Assembly: GCA_018466975.1 (NCBI GenBank)
Contig: CM031558.1
Location: forward strand, 2,976,001 to 3,040,000
Reading direction: 5' to 3'
DNA: 64,000 nt
DNA from: Sparassis latifolia
Taxonomy: Eukaryota > Basidiomycota > Agaricomycetes > Polyporales > Sparassidaceae
Position 1 is the stretch's first letter; each line of letters begins with the position of its first letter. A program made the position numbers and the translations under genes. Positions 21,893 through 33,735 of this stretch are shown in pieces. The notes beneath the pieces are model-generated. The model was not told the origin of the DNA, did no database searches, and saw only the letters and a list, made by a program, of their open reading frames with translations.

Positions 21893-23713
21893 CGATATCG
21901 CTCGTATGTATGTCTCTCCACGGCTGTGCTGGTGGTCCATCCCTGTTGTCTATTTATTGCGGTTTTACGGTTAGCGCAATGTATAATTGATACCCGTACA
22001 TGTCATAGTGGCACCATAAATTATTGCCTTGTTCCAGCTCAGGTTGCGCGGCTTGCACAGGACGTTGTGGGCTGTTTTCCATAGACTGTTTGTGTCATCC
22101 TCTCGCCACCCGTGCACGTCGGAGACAACATGACCGCGAATCATTGCGACCCCATGGTTGCACATCGTATTTCTTGTAGGTCCATCACGCATGCAAAGAT
22201 TGAACGTTCGTCGACGTGGAGATCAGCGCCTTCGCGAAGGAGACGCGGAACAGCATACGTTGGACCGTAAGCAACGTCCGTTGTCTTTCTTCTGCAATCT
22301 GGTAGATGCGACCACATCCACTTGGTCGCAGGAGACCGACACAGCCCAAGCTGCAGGCTAACACCTCGACTCGTACGGCAGTCGTCGTGCAACGTGAGCG
22401 GTCACGATAGATGGAGGGATGGTATTCGCAGCTTACGATACTGAAGTTCAGCGGTGGCTGCAAGCAACATGCGATGTTTGTCATTCTGAGCGACCACCTG
22501 AATGGCAGAGAGCGGCCATTCATGCTTCGATAAGTCGAGTATCCGGTCGCACGTCGCTTGTAATTGCGGGAAATGCAGTAGTTCATTTGAGACCAGCTGC
22601 GCCACCGTGGCAGAGAAGACCTCGGCAAGAGAGAGCGCCGGAAGTTCAGACTTCCTCACAGTAACTAAGGTCGCAGGTGCCCGGGTAGAAAGGAACGACC
22701 GCAGAGATGCAAATGCAAAACACAGGTGAGATCGACCTTGGCAAGAGGACACACCGTCACGTCCACATAGTAAATGGGATAAGCTCGTAGAGCCGTGCGG
22801 GTACAGGTGATATCAAGCACAGGCGTCTTGCAGGCGTCCGGGCAGAAAGGAACGACTGCCAAAATGCAAATGCAAAACACAGGTGAGGCCGATGACCGTC
22901 CAGGCTGTTAGTGGCGACTCCAGCGAGGTATTGTAAACGAAGATTCAAAAAGGCTTGGATCGGCGCCGCAACCACGCTGCACGGAATCAAGCGGCACTTG
23001 CAAGAGGGCATCAGATCGTCACGAAGGAGGCGGAGACAGTTACTGTCAAATAACTTGATGAACTTGTAGTACACGGGAGTGTACATAATGCATCTGACGG
23101 CTTGCTTTCACATCGCCTTGAAGAGACCTGGCATGCCGAGTCACGTAGAATCAGAAGTAAGCGCCACGTAACTTTGTTCCCGAAGTACTGATTATCTTTT
23201 CAAAGGAACCAGTTGCAAAGCTACGCCTGACGATGCTCCCAACGCGCGCGCTGTTTTTCACAAATCACGAGAATGGTACCGGTCGAGGGACAGGTTAAGG
23301 ACAGAAGATCATTGAATACGGACTTTCGACGAGCTCCGAGGATGCTGTCATGTCGTGTGCCTAACAATTCTGGAGTAATCAGAAAAGGGGCCTTCAAGTT
23401 ATCTTTGCTGGGGAAGATGGGACGAGCTTATACAACCTCGAAGCATGCGGCATGCGGTTGTGTAACTTGTGTTCGGATATAGCCATTCGGAGAAACAGAG
23501 ATGCGTGCTGTGCAAGGAGTGCCACTGGGCCGGCTCCGATCCCGCCAACACAGCGTTGGTGGCCTTGGAACCACTCGCCTTTTCGAGTCGGACCGCTCTC
23601 ATTATGTTAGTGTTTCAAGGGACACCCACACTCTTGCGTCCCCTCTTCCCCCCTCTCCCATTTTTACAAGCTAGTGGTCGATCGTTCGGAGTTCCTTTCG
23701 CTGGAACACATCT
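21893..23713. other. Gene-poor interval with a decayed minus-strand locus
   Basis: Minus-strand frames between about 23090 and 22150 (e.g. ELLHFPQLQATCDRILDLSK) look like an eroded gene of unknown family. A ~60-bp block, containing AGAAAGGAACGAC and ATGCAAATGCAAAACACAGG, is duplicated at 22672-22735 and 22830-22893. Nothing can be assigned with confidence. Confidence 0.35.
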
Positions 23714-25140
23714 ATGTCACTGACCTCCGTCGACAAAGCTGCTTTCGCTCGGTTGGCGCAGTCGCAACAAGCTGGTTTCAGCTCAGGTAAGTGTATTGCC
23801 CTTTTTTTTAAATTAGTTCACATCCTGATGACCCGCCTCATAGTCGCGGCACTATGCTTCCTTGCATGGGATATCTGTATCACGACCGATGCTGAGGTAC
23901 ATTGCTCGTGAACCGTCTCTATGCACGATCTTCTCAAGAACAGTTTTCCAGGTCACGTACATGTGGTTGTACGTTGTGTAGCACTGATTCGATCCCTGAT
24001 GTTGAGTATCGACGGTCAGGACACCCTGGTCATGGACGAAGTTGCTGTACTTCGTCACGCGGTACTACTCACTGATAGCCCTATGGTACGTCTTTTTGCG
24101 CTGTCGCTCTCTGCTTAGGTTTACAATAATCGTTACTCCAGCATTGTCAATAGACATCATATGACATGTCTTGAGTGGCTTGTCTTCGAGGGTTTCTCGG
24201 CGCTTGCGCTGGAAATTGTTGTCGACCTCATTCTGATTCTCCGCCGTGTGTTTCTTCCGCACGCATTCGTTTGTATGCCTGACGCCAATTTCCGTCACAG
24301 TATACGCTATGTACACGGGTAACAAAAAGGTGCTAAACAGTATGATAGCTGTGTTTGTGCTCTGCATCATCATCATGGCGACCAGCCTCGGGATCAGCAT
24401 ACCGAAAATCATGATCAGCCCCCAGTGTGTCGAAGCCGTGCTCCCGAGCTACATGATCGTCTACACGTGCGTCTACGAGCCGTTCAGTTTGAGGATGAGT
24501 CGTCTAAGCGTTTTCTGCTCTTTCAGCATCGCCTCGATCGCATGCGAAGGGTTCCTATTCACTCTTGCAATGCTCAAGTTCCGCGACACCAAACGCGGCG
24601 GGTGGGGGAACAGGAGCTTATTGACAGTCCTCATGCGAGACAGTGCCGGAGCTTTCGGCATCCTCTTCGGCAAGTAGCTGTTTCCTCCACCCGTTTGCTG
24701 TGCATAATTCTGATCCGATAAATTAGTTGCCATGATTGCCAACATGGTTTTATTCACGCTGGGACCTCGGACGCTTGCAGCAATGGGTTTCCCGTATGTG
24801 CACGCCGTTGTAGTTGTGTCGGTGAGATTGATGTCTGTACAGATGGCTATTAGCGCTCTTAGGCACCATAGTAAGCCTGTTTTCTAGCCTCCCCTGCCAT
24901 CACACTCTAATTTTATGTGCCGCGCAGGGCCCACGACTATTTCTGAACGTCCGTGCAGCGAACAGGGAGCACCTTACCCCGTCCGCGCTCAGTCAAGTTG
25001 ACATGAGCCGGGACCTCTACTTCGCGGTCAATCCAGACGACCTCGATCTCGTGGGCGAGGCCGAGGGCGATGATGAGTTCGACGATTACCACCGCAATTC
25101 CATGACGCCGCTCACGTCGCAGGCGCGGTCGGAAGTATAG
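23714..25140 (+). CDS. DUF6533-type multi-pass membrane protein (308 aa)
   Basis: Nine exons splice in frame (23714-23786, 23844-23896, 23952-23965, 24020-24085, 24142-24245, 24301-24466, 24527-24669, 24727-24821, 24928-25140). Family hallmarks are in order: VAALCFLAWDICITTDAEV (helix 1), W followed by TPWSWTKLLYFVTRYY (helix 2), LRLYAMYTGNKK, then several hydrophobic helices and the C-terminal GPRLFLNVRAANREHLTPS. Seven transmembrane helices are expected. The family is hugely expanded in mushroom fungi, and its function is unknown. The intron at 24670-24726 begins GCAAGT, a canonical GC-AG donor. One exon is only 14 nt. Confidence 0.82.
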
Positions 25141-26207
25141 CCGTGCTTCGTCATCGAGCTATGTTTCTGAAGTTGATATAGTACGGTTCATCTAATGGAG
25201 CATACCGTCAATGAACATTCATACGGAAGGATGTGTGTACCGATGTCGATTCGTCCCCCACAGATTCCGTGGTCCGGGAAAATGGACTGAAGAAATAACG
25301 ACTTGCGGGTACGCGCCCGACGCGTGCGCAGACCCATACCGCGGAAGAAAGAGAACTTGACCTTTAGTATTCACGAAGGGATTGCGGTCAGGAAGGAGAA
25401 CTACTAACCTAACCTGAACCGCATGGAATGTACGTCCTCGATTCCGTAAAAAATACAGCTCTCTGGCCAAGCGACCTGTTGGGGGCTCCGCACCGCTGTC
25501 TTCGGGTTTCGGGCGATCTACCAAGCTGGCACCTGCTACCAGGTATAGATCCCATGTTTGGCTCACCAATCGCCATCGTTATAGCAAAGACTGCTCGGAA
25601 AACACAGCAGCCGCATTTCACGATGCATAGAAAACCGTCTTATGTAGTCACCGCGCACAGAAATCACAAGCCGTCTCTAAAGTCTTGCTCCCGATAGAGG
25701 TGGACGGCTCTAGTCCGGGAAAACATGAAGCCTGACGAGTAGTGGTAGGGGGTAAGTTCGAGAGGGTGCTCGTAGGGCCCAAGGCGGTGTGCAGAGGTGT
25801 AGGCTAAGCTATCGACACGAATCCAAGGTCGAGGTAGAGGAGGTTGAATAGGATGGCGTGTTTGAGAGGGCAGGCCTTCAGCATGCGCACCCAAGATGGC
25901 GGAATAATTATCATGGGGCCAAGACCTTGAGAGACTGGAAGCAAGCGGTACAGTACTAGTTGAAGTATTCAAAACAGAGCAGGTCAGATGTGTATTGTGT
26001 AGTACATACCGGTAGGATCGAGGGCAGAGGATCGTCGGAGCGAGCGACGTAATCCGAACGCGGGAGAGGCTCGGAATAGATAAGATAAGCAGCAAACCTC
26101 GACCACCACAGTCATCTGCTGTCGGTGCCCATCGGTCCGTCTTGGTCTTCTCTCCTCTTCTTCTCCTGTTCCCCCTCGACCGTCTTCTCTGTTCGCTATT
26201 CTTCACG
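25141..26207. other. Intergenic, no gene recognised
   Basis: Several short frames run on both strands but none has a family motif. The last ~150 bp upstream of the epimerase is pyrimidine-rich (TCTTCTCTCC...), as in many fungal promoters. Confidence 0.5.
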
Positions 26208-28121
26208 ATGGCTAACCCTTCATTAGCGTCCGATCCAGGATTCAACCCCATCCTCCTCGCTCTCCCCTCTCTCACTCCGAGTCTTGCACTCGAGGTACCT
26301 CCTACGCTCCACGAATGTCGCTTCACCTTACCTCATCCTTCAGGTCCTTCCGTATGGCGTGACGCTCCACAGGCTTTACGTGCAAGCGGATGGAAAGGTA
26401 TGTTAAGGCGATGTCATGTTTTGGACATCGCTAACGGCTGCGTAGACGCATGACATCCTCATTGGCCCTGAAGCACCTGCGGAGCACCTCACACAGAAGT
26501 ATACCAACACCATCATCGGTCGTTATGCCAACCGAGTTCCCTCAGGCACACATACGTTCTCCCGCAATGGCTTCACGGCAACACTCAACGCGAAACACAA
26601 CGAGAGTCCCGACGTCTCCCTTCATGGCGGCATCACTGGCTACGATCTCGTGCCCTGGGAACCTCTCATAGACCCGTATTCTGCCAAGTTGTTCACTCAG
26701 GCCGAAATCCAAACTATCCAGTCTGAGATCCCGGCATCGTGCATATTCACGCGTGTTTCTCCCGATGGTGAGGAAGGCTATCCCGGTAAGCTCCTCGTCG
26801 AGGTCCTCGTCGGTCTCTTGCAGCCACAGAGCCCGCCCACCAAGGAGGACACTGAGTACAACCTCGGGAGCGTCTTGCTGAACTACCGCGCGAAGCTGTT
26901 GGATGCAAATACGGTCACGCCCATCAATCTCACACAGGTGCGTCTTCGTGATCCCTGCTGATGATGCGTGCGATTGCGTCTGACTGTCGGTGATCGGCTC
27001 GATCGTGTCAACAGCACTGGGGCTTCAACCTCGACGCATCGCTCCAGGAAGGGCTCAGTGTGAAGGACCACAAGCTCGTTATCAAGGCATGTTATTCTTC
27101 TATCTTCGCGTCGCCATGTCTATCTGCTGCTTCATAAATCTTCGGGAATCTTTTTTTTGCTCGAGGTGTTCGGTCTGCTACGCTATCTTCCGCTCTTCAG
27201 TACTGTCTCCACCTTACGTCATGATCTGCTCGCTTCTATCACATCTCGCTCGGCGATCTCTTCTGTTATTTTCTGTGCCATATAATTATTGTACACGTTG
27301 CGCCTTCGCCCTTGCGGCAGTGCTGACCACTTTTGTTCAGGCCAACAACACTGTCGCACTCCAGAACAACTTCCTCTCTACTGGTGTCCTCTCTCCTGTC
27401 AAGGGCACGCAGCACGCACACTCGGACAAGTCAACGGGCAAGATCGGCGAGAACTGGCCCGAGCGCGGATACGGTGCGCCACAGTTGTACTGTACCAGCT
27501 GTAGTTATTGACCGTCTGCTCATTCTCCGCGCCTCCACGTCCTACGCGTGACGGCAGACGAATTCTACGTCTTCGCACCTCGCCTGACGCCCGCGCCGAC
27601 ACGCGTGGCTGAGAGCGAGTTGAAGCCATCGGTCGATCTCGTCAAGGCGGCGATCGACGCCAGCGCGCCCGGGCGTGATTCCGTGGTTGAGCTCGAGAGC
27701 GATCGCAGCGGCCTGCGTCTTGCGTTCGACACGAACCGTACGTTCACCGCGAATCATATCGGGATTATGTGCTGAATAGATTGCGCGCGCGTAGAGTCCG
27801 GCGTACAGTTCTACACGAACAATGGCAGCGACCCTTCGAAGACCGCACGGAAGAAGATCCACGGCGGGTCGGGCAGTAAAGGCGACGGATACGATGCTGG
27901 ATGTGCATTCTATTCCTTAACGCTGTTCGCCTCGCGATGCTGATGATGTTGATCTATTCCTTCCAGCTGCAGCATTCCTCGAGTTCCACGAGCCGCTCGC
28001 GGCGTGGCTGCACCCTGAGACGCAGGGATCGTCTGGCAGCGACACGCTACTCGCGTCGGGCGAGATCTACAACAACTTTGTGCGTATGGACGTATGGTAC
28101 AAGAGCCCCACGCCGCTCTAA
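26208..28121 (+). CDS. Aldose 1-epimerase (galactose mutarotase), 426 aa
   Basis: Eight exons splice in frame: 26208-26294, 26344-26397, 26446-26937, 27015-27086, 27341-27473, 27558-27737, 27795-27902 and 27967-28121. Motifs run in family order: IIGRYANRV, SLHGGITGYD, the catalytic-His region QHWGFNLD, GVQFYTNN and AAFLEFHEPLAAW near the end. Aldose 1-epimerases interconvert alpha and beta anomers of hexoses before the Leloir pathway and act in the cytosol. At 426 aa it is longer than the usual ~350 because of extra loops (e.g. before and after the HWGFNLD region). Intron 4 (27087-27340) is unusually long at 254 nt and begins GCATGT, a GC-AG type. No signal peptide is seen. Confidence 0.9.
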
Positions 28122-28313
28122 GTTACGTCAGTGACGAAAAGCGTTGAGTTAGAGGCAAATGCCTCAGTGTAGGATCGAGTTGGATATGATTTGGAACTGG
28201 TGCAGTGTATACTTACGGATCGCGGGGAGACAATGTAAGACTACCGTGTGGGACTTGCATGCTCTAGCCTCACTATTTCATTCTGAGAGTTTATTAGACC
28301 ACAAGATGGTGTT

Positions 28314-28427
28314 GGCAAGATGGCCGAGCGGTTAAGGCGTGTGACTCAAGCGAATGCTTGACCCTGCAAGGGTTTAAAGTCTTCTCATCAGGGAAACCTG
28401 GCGTGGGTTCAAGTCCCACTCTTGTCA
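28314..28427 (+). tRNA. tRNA-Leu (CAA) with intron
   Basis: The acceptor stem GGCAAGA pairs with TCTTGTC at the 3' end. The D arm reads GGCCGAGCGGTTAAGGC. The anticodon CAA is at 28347-28349. A 31-nt intron follows position 37 and contains CTTGA, which pairs with the anticodon region as in classic pre-tRNAs. The long variable arm CAGGGAAACCTG marks a class II (Leu) tRNA, and the T loop is GGTTCAAGTCC. The anticodon stem has one possible U-U mismatch. Confidence 0.9.
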
Positions 28428-28986
28428 TGTGAGTGAGTTTTATGCTTTTGCATGTACTGATCCATGGTTCTATTTTAGTGCAAGAGCCAAATATAAGAAG
28501 ACACGCTCACATTGACGTTCCAGTGTAAGGAACATTGCGCGCTCAAGTTTTTGGTTCGGTTATGTATTTTGGGCTGTTGATAAATTGGTACTTCGGCGCC
28601 GTCTGAAATCTTGGCCCCTCTAACTGACTGGTGGCCAACATTCGGATCCATATGACCACACCTGGACCCGTGAACGTTTCGCAACTTAACGAACATCCAT
28701 ATAATAGGTAGAAACAATGCTATGTTTGTGGATGTGAGGCATTGATGTTGTTCAGATGCTGCAGCCAACGCTAGGCTTCAGCGCTTTCAGCGTTAAAATG
28801 TGGCAGATGTTAACTTATCAATTCTAGCATATCGGACCGAGCGATGCATTTGGGTATCAATGCGAATATCAGGTACCTAAGTACGGACGGCTGATGAGAT
28901 AGAAGCCTGCTTATCGGGTGTGACTGCCATATGAAAGTGAGTGTGGAGCCTTCGCTATCCAGTGCTGAGTCTAACTACCGACGTCC
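28428..28986. other. Intergenic, nothing recognised
   Basis: No coding frame or RNA gene is supported between the tRNA and the pyroglutamyl-peptidase start. Confidence 0.55.
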
Positions 28987-29902
28987 ATGCCAGTCGTATA
29001 TATCGCTGTGCCAGAAGGTGCTTACCGAGTTCTGATCACTGGATTTGGGGTACGTCAGTCCGGGCTCGTGCGCGATTATCTGACATCGCGTCGTTCTGGC
29101 AGCCGTTTGGGACATACGAGGAGAATCCATCGTGGCTTGCCGTGCAGAAGCTGCATAACTGCGTCCTCGGTACCGACTCCTCGCGCCAGATCCATATTAC
29201 GGTGCTCGAGATTCCCACCGTGTACACCTCGGTCCTGAGCATCTTACCCGGTCTGCACGCCCGGCCCCCGGTGTTACCTCCTTCCACGCATCCCGAGTTT
29301 CCACCCGCGTCGCCGCCGAAGGACGGCTACGATCTCGTCTTCCACGTTGGCGTGGCCAGTCGCGGCTCCATCCGTGTCGAGAAACTCGGCCATAAGTATG
29401 GCTACGATTTGCCGGATGCTAACGGCAAGGAGGCTCCTGTCGTAGCCGCATCGGCACCGAAGGAGGTGCCTGCCGATTCGGATGCGGCGAGGGCGGAGCG
29501 GGAGAGACCAGGAGAAATCGGCGGGGCAGGTCCAACGCGCATCCGTGGGTTCGGGAAAGGGTACGAAGCATTCCCTGAAGAGATCTACACTCTGATCGAT
29601 GTAGAGACATTGATCAACAATGTGAAAAGCTTGGGTGTTGAGGTGGGTGCGTTAGTGGCCTTCTTCGAGTGTAGACTTTACTTCGAATTGAACAGAGAAT
29701 CGTGGCATCGACGGACGCTGGTCACTATCTCTGTGACTTCACGTATTACTGCTCGCTGGCTGAGTCCCAGAGATCGGCATCGACGTGCGATAAGCCCTCG
29801 AAGGTTCTGTTTTTGCACTGTCCGCCAGTAGACGAGTTGTGTTCGGAAGATTTGGCGGAGATTCTCAAGAAGGTGGTGGCATGGGTGGGTAGTAATGCAT
29901 GA
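28987..29902 (+). CDS. Pyroglutamyl-peptidase I (peptidase C15), 269 aa
   Basis: Three exons, 28987-29049, 29103-29642 and 29696-29902, join in frame. The N-terminal RVLITGFGPFGTYEENPSW is the C15 signature. The catalytic triad is visible: Glu in the IRVEKLG region after HVGVASRG, Cys in STDAGHYLCDFTYY, and His in FLHCPP. The enzyme removes N-terminal pyroglutamate from peptides in the cytosol. An inserted, charged loop of ~45 residues (about 145-190, Ala/Glu/Arg rich) makes it longer than bacterial enzymes (~215 aa); fungal members often carry such loops. Confidence 0.9.
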
Positions 29903-31442
29903 CAAGATTGTGTTCAGTGTATGTACCGCATCGTAACGCGTAGCGGTTCTGAGCGCACTGACATACGGAGACAGCTAGGAGTACTCGACTCAGAATCTAA
30001 CCGTTACACGTCAGCCCGACTACAAAAAATGGATGCGCCTATGAGGGTTCTCTCACGATGATATGGATCACGATGATGGTGGTTGATCTTCTCGTCGTGA
30101 ATCTTTTCCGAAGCGGTGCGGTGAGCGGATGACATCCTTCATACTCACCTTCTCCCCGATCTACTCGACATTGTCCGGTGTCTATACTCACTTTCAAATT
30201 TCTCACTGGTGAATGTGATCCTGAAGCTCCACAGTGTTGGCCTCATCACTAGAGTCGACGAATCATATACTTTCGAACTGCGGTATCTGTCACTGGTGCT
30301 ATTCTTTCCGCTGAATAGTAGTATATACAGGGTATCTCACAGACAAGAGGCTGACATTGTTTCAAGGAAAGAGTAGTGGAGAAACCTTGCAGTCATGAGT
30401 GGCCCCCCTAACCCGTCACAGCTTCTGACTGAGGCTATTAGACCGCGATGAGATAGCATCCTCGCGAGCAAGTACGCGCCTCCGAACAGACTCCCGCAGT
30501 CATAGTACGAATGCCACCAGAAGAGCGGCCAGTGACTTAATGTTCGCTGCGTGTTCCATCTCCCCTCTCCGTCGATGCTATCCACCAGTAACGCAATGTA
30601 CGAGTCTGCCGGCATAACTTGAATGTAAATCTGGAAACCCAGTGTGGTCAACGAGAAGAAAGGGTCTTACACATTTAGTGTATACACGCACTGTGGCACC
30701 ATAGATCGGTAATTTGAAGGGTTATTTCCACGGTGAACGAAGTCCAAGGTTATATTGAATTCGAGACGGTGTTGAGTAGTTTAGCCCCTTATGTGGAATG
30801 GTGTATAACAAACTCATGGAGCTCGATTTTATACTGCAGTACCGTTAAGAAAACACGCCTGTGTTTCAGGTAGGAATTTGTGTTTCCAGTACAGAAAGGC
30901 CACTTCGAGTACCGCCGTACAATAAGTATCTTACAAAGATGTCTCCAAGCTTCCCGTTTGTACTAAGTCTCCTGAAGGGGCGCTTTAGGCTGTGGGCGTG
31001 TGTGGGCACCACGGCGATCAAAGTGATCGATCCCATGCCAGAGCAGCATCGCACGGGTCAGGTTCAGTACCCGTGCATAAGCCGTAGAGCATCTTGTCAG
31101 AGTCAGACCGGTGCGAATGAAATCTAAGTATGAAGCTCATATACAAAATAGATGGTGCACCAGTAGCCCAGCTGCAGGAACAGTAGCGACAAGCAGTACT
31201 TGCTGAGCGGTAATGACACCGGCGGATGAAGTTTTTATTGGGTGCTCAACTCGTCAACAATCTGAACGCTCTGTCTTTTGTTTCCCATCTTGGTCAATTT
31301 CGGTCTTCAAAGGTAAGAGAAATATGTACATACGTACATGAATACAGCTAGGTTCACAACGATCTGCGGAGAGTCCCTCACAGACTTATTACTGATTCTC
31401 GACCAGGGCACTGCGAACAGCATATCCGAATCTCCAGCCATC
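29903..31442. other. AT-richer gene-poor interval
   Basis: Only short frames without family motifs are present. A minus-strand 104-codon frame at 30337-30651 has nothing recognisable. Confidence 0.5.
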
Positions 31443-32745
31443 CTAGTTGAAGTAGAACATGTTCATGTCAAAGAACAGTGCATCCCGCGGGTCAAGCTCT
31501 CCGCCGTCGGTCGTACACAGTGATGCAATGGAGGACACTACGGGTCCGTTCAGGCCTGCACCCTCATCCGCGTTCTCGTGCGGCGTAGTACTTGATGTCT
31601 CTCGACCATCAGCCGTAGCTCCGCATCTGAGAACTCGTGGCAGCCTAAAAACGTAAGCATGTTCAATTTCGGGCACATCCACTCGCCCGCATCCGCGAGT
31701 ATGCTTAGCGCTATGAGCACCGCTCTACTAAATCCCCGGCAGTTCGTCACGGTAAGTACCATCGGTGGCCAGATATGAAACAACGACATGAGGTCGCCTG
31801 CTTGGTCGATGTCTTCTACGGTGAGCGAAAGTAGATGCAGTTGTCCTACCTAGTGCGGGATGCTGCACCGCTTGATGCAGAGTCCAGAGAGATTTGCATT
31901 GTTGAGCACTAAGAGAAGGGTGCGTCGGTGATGCCTTCGAACGTGCATTTTTCTGAGTGGCACCTGCCAACTGGTGGATCAAGAAAAAAGTAGTCAAGCT
32001 TGACAATAACCACGGTGAGCTCCCGCAGGTGCGTCAGCGGATCCAAACAATTGACAAAGGCAAATGCCTTGAAGTGATCGCGAAAGACTGGCGCAAAGTT
32101 CGAGATAGTCAGTGTCGTAATTGATGTCAGGGTGATCGACGCGGAGAGATATGCTGCACGGAATACCAGCCCATCCATGTCCATTTCAATCGGCCTCGGT
32201 GTGCGGAGGCGTTGGTCAAAACGAGTTCGACTAATGGTAGCCTGCCAGCCGCCACTTTTCCGTTCCACGTTATCGAAGTCGAGAACGCTCGTATTCAAGT
32301 TTACCCCACCTTTGAGGATTGGACAACTACAGGATAGAAATATGCCTCTCTGGGTATGCATCGTGTAACTTGCTGTGCTGACCGAGATACACCAGGAGGC
32401 ACGCATCACCGTGATAGAGCCAAGTGCAGGACATCAGTGCGAAGACTTTTCCAGCGCGGCATGTGAGGACGGAGCATACAAATGGCTGCATCTACCCGCC
32501 CATATTCCAACGGATCGGAGAGCAAGTTTGTGGGCGGCGAGCGATGGTGATCTCCAGCAGTCGATCCGCAGAGAGACTGGGATCCGACCGGACTACCGAT
32601 AGTGAGGTAGAGTCATGGTCAACAAAGAGAACTAGACGAGTCCAGAATGCGGATATTTGAGAGAGCGTGTCCTTCCATAAGTGACAAACAGCAGCAAGAG
32701 TATCTGGGAGCTTTGTCGGAGAGTATACATCGTCATCTTCTCAGA
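31443..32745 (-). pseudogene. F-box/leucine-rich family pseudogene
   Basis: The minus strand reads LPDTLAAVCHLWKDTLSQIS and AFWTRLVLFVD, the opening of agaricomycete F-box proteins. Leucine-rich stretches follow (THLRELTVV, LHLLSLTVEDID) and then the typical tail WMCPKLNMLTFLGCHEFSDAELR. An intron at about 32420-32340 splices acceptably. The frame shifts near 32530 and again near 31930, and a TAG falls in the frame near 31862, so the product would be truncated. The family acts in SCF ubiquitin ligases as substrate adaptors. Confidence 0.6.
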
Positions 32746-33735
32746 AGAAATCGTCATGAGCCGTCGTACCGATGTGTTTGCACGACATCGAGTACACAAC
32801 CTCGAATATCATGATCAAGATATCGACAGGGGGATCATTGAACATAGTATCTTGCGTTTTTCTGTATGGTGTTAGTGAAGACAATCAGATTCTGTATCCT
32901 GAGTCATTATGTGCCATTTTTCATGCGTCTGTTCAAGTGGAATATGGATCCTTGACAATGCGACAGCGAAATGTGGCGTACCGCGCTCGGAGCCTCGAAA
33001 CTTGATAGAGTCTTCTAAATATGCCTAAAACACAATACAGGTAAAACCAAACTCCAGAAGCCGACTAACGAATGAGATTCGTCTGTGGGTCACGCTCATA
33101 TAAGTAATGCATACGACCTCTCGCCAAAGCAGTTGTTATCTGGGTGCAAGCGATACCGTAGACCGCAGTATATCACTCGAAGGAGCCGTTATAACACCGT
33201 GAGTTTCGCTCTGGCGAAAGCAATTCACTGAACGTGAGAATGATGGTAAACAGGAGGAAATGACTCGGACTCACTCTTTCCATGGCCGCGCAGTTCAGTA
33301 GGCGAAAGTCTAAGATCTAAAGTCACAGCATGTGACAGCCACGCAGGGCGCTCAGACTGCCAGCAGCAATGGGCCGCCGACGAGCGACACGGCTACGCGC
33401 AGGCTCTTGTCTATTTGAACCAGTTCTGCTTGTACGTGTACTTCTCTCGGGTCAGTCNNNNNNNNNNNNNNNNNNNNNNNNNNNNNNNNNNNNNNNNNNN
33501 NNNNNNNNNNNNNNNNNNNNNNNNNNNNNNNNNNNNNNNNNNNNNNNNNNNNNNNNNGTGGAAACTGTTCCATTCCGACAAGTCTCATTATCTCAGTAAT
33601 AATTCCTACCTGAATGCATGGTGTTGCAGCTGCATCGGAGAAAGTCTCCGTGTTAACGAGTGTGCCGACCATGTCGCGATCGCACGGGGCACTATTGTAG
33701 AGGCCCGAAGCACAGCAGAGCTACTGAAAATTGGT
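32746..33735. other. Gene-poor interval containing a scaffold gap
   Basis: No gene is supported. Bases 33458-33557 are a run of 100 N, the usual placeholder for a gap of unknown size. The sequence on the right (33558-33735) abuts the hAT element. Confidence 0.8.

Noticed and set aside
25664..26326. 220-codon minus-strand frame upstream of the epimerase
   Set aside because: It overlaps the epimerase promoter and first exon antisense and has no motif.
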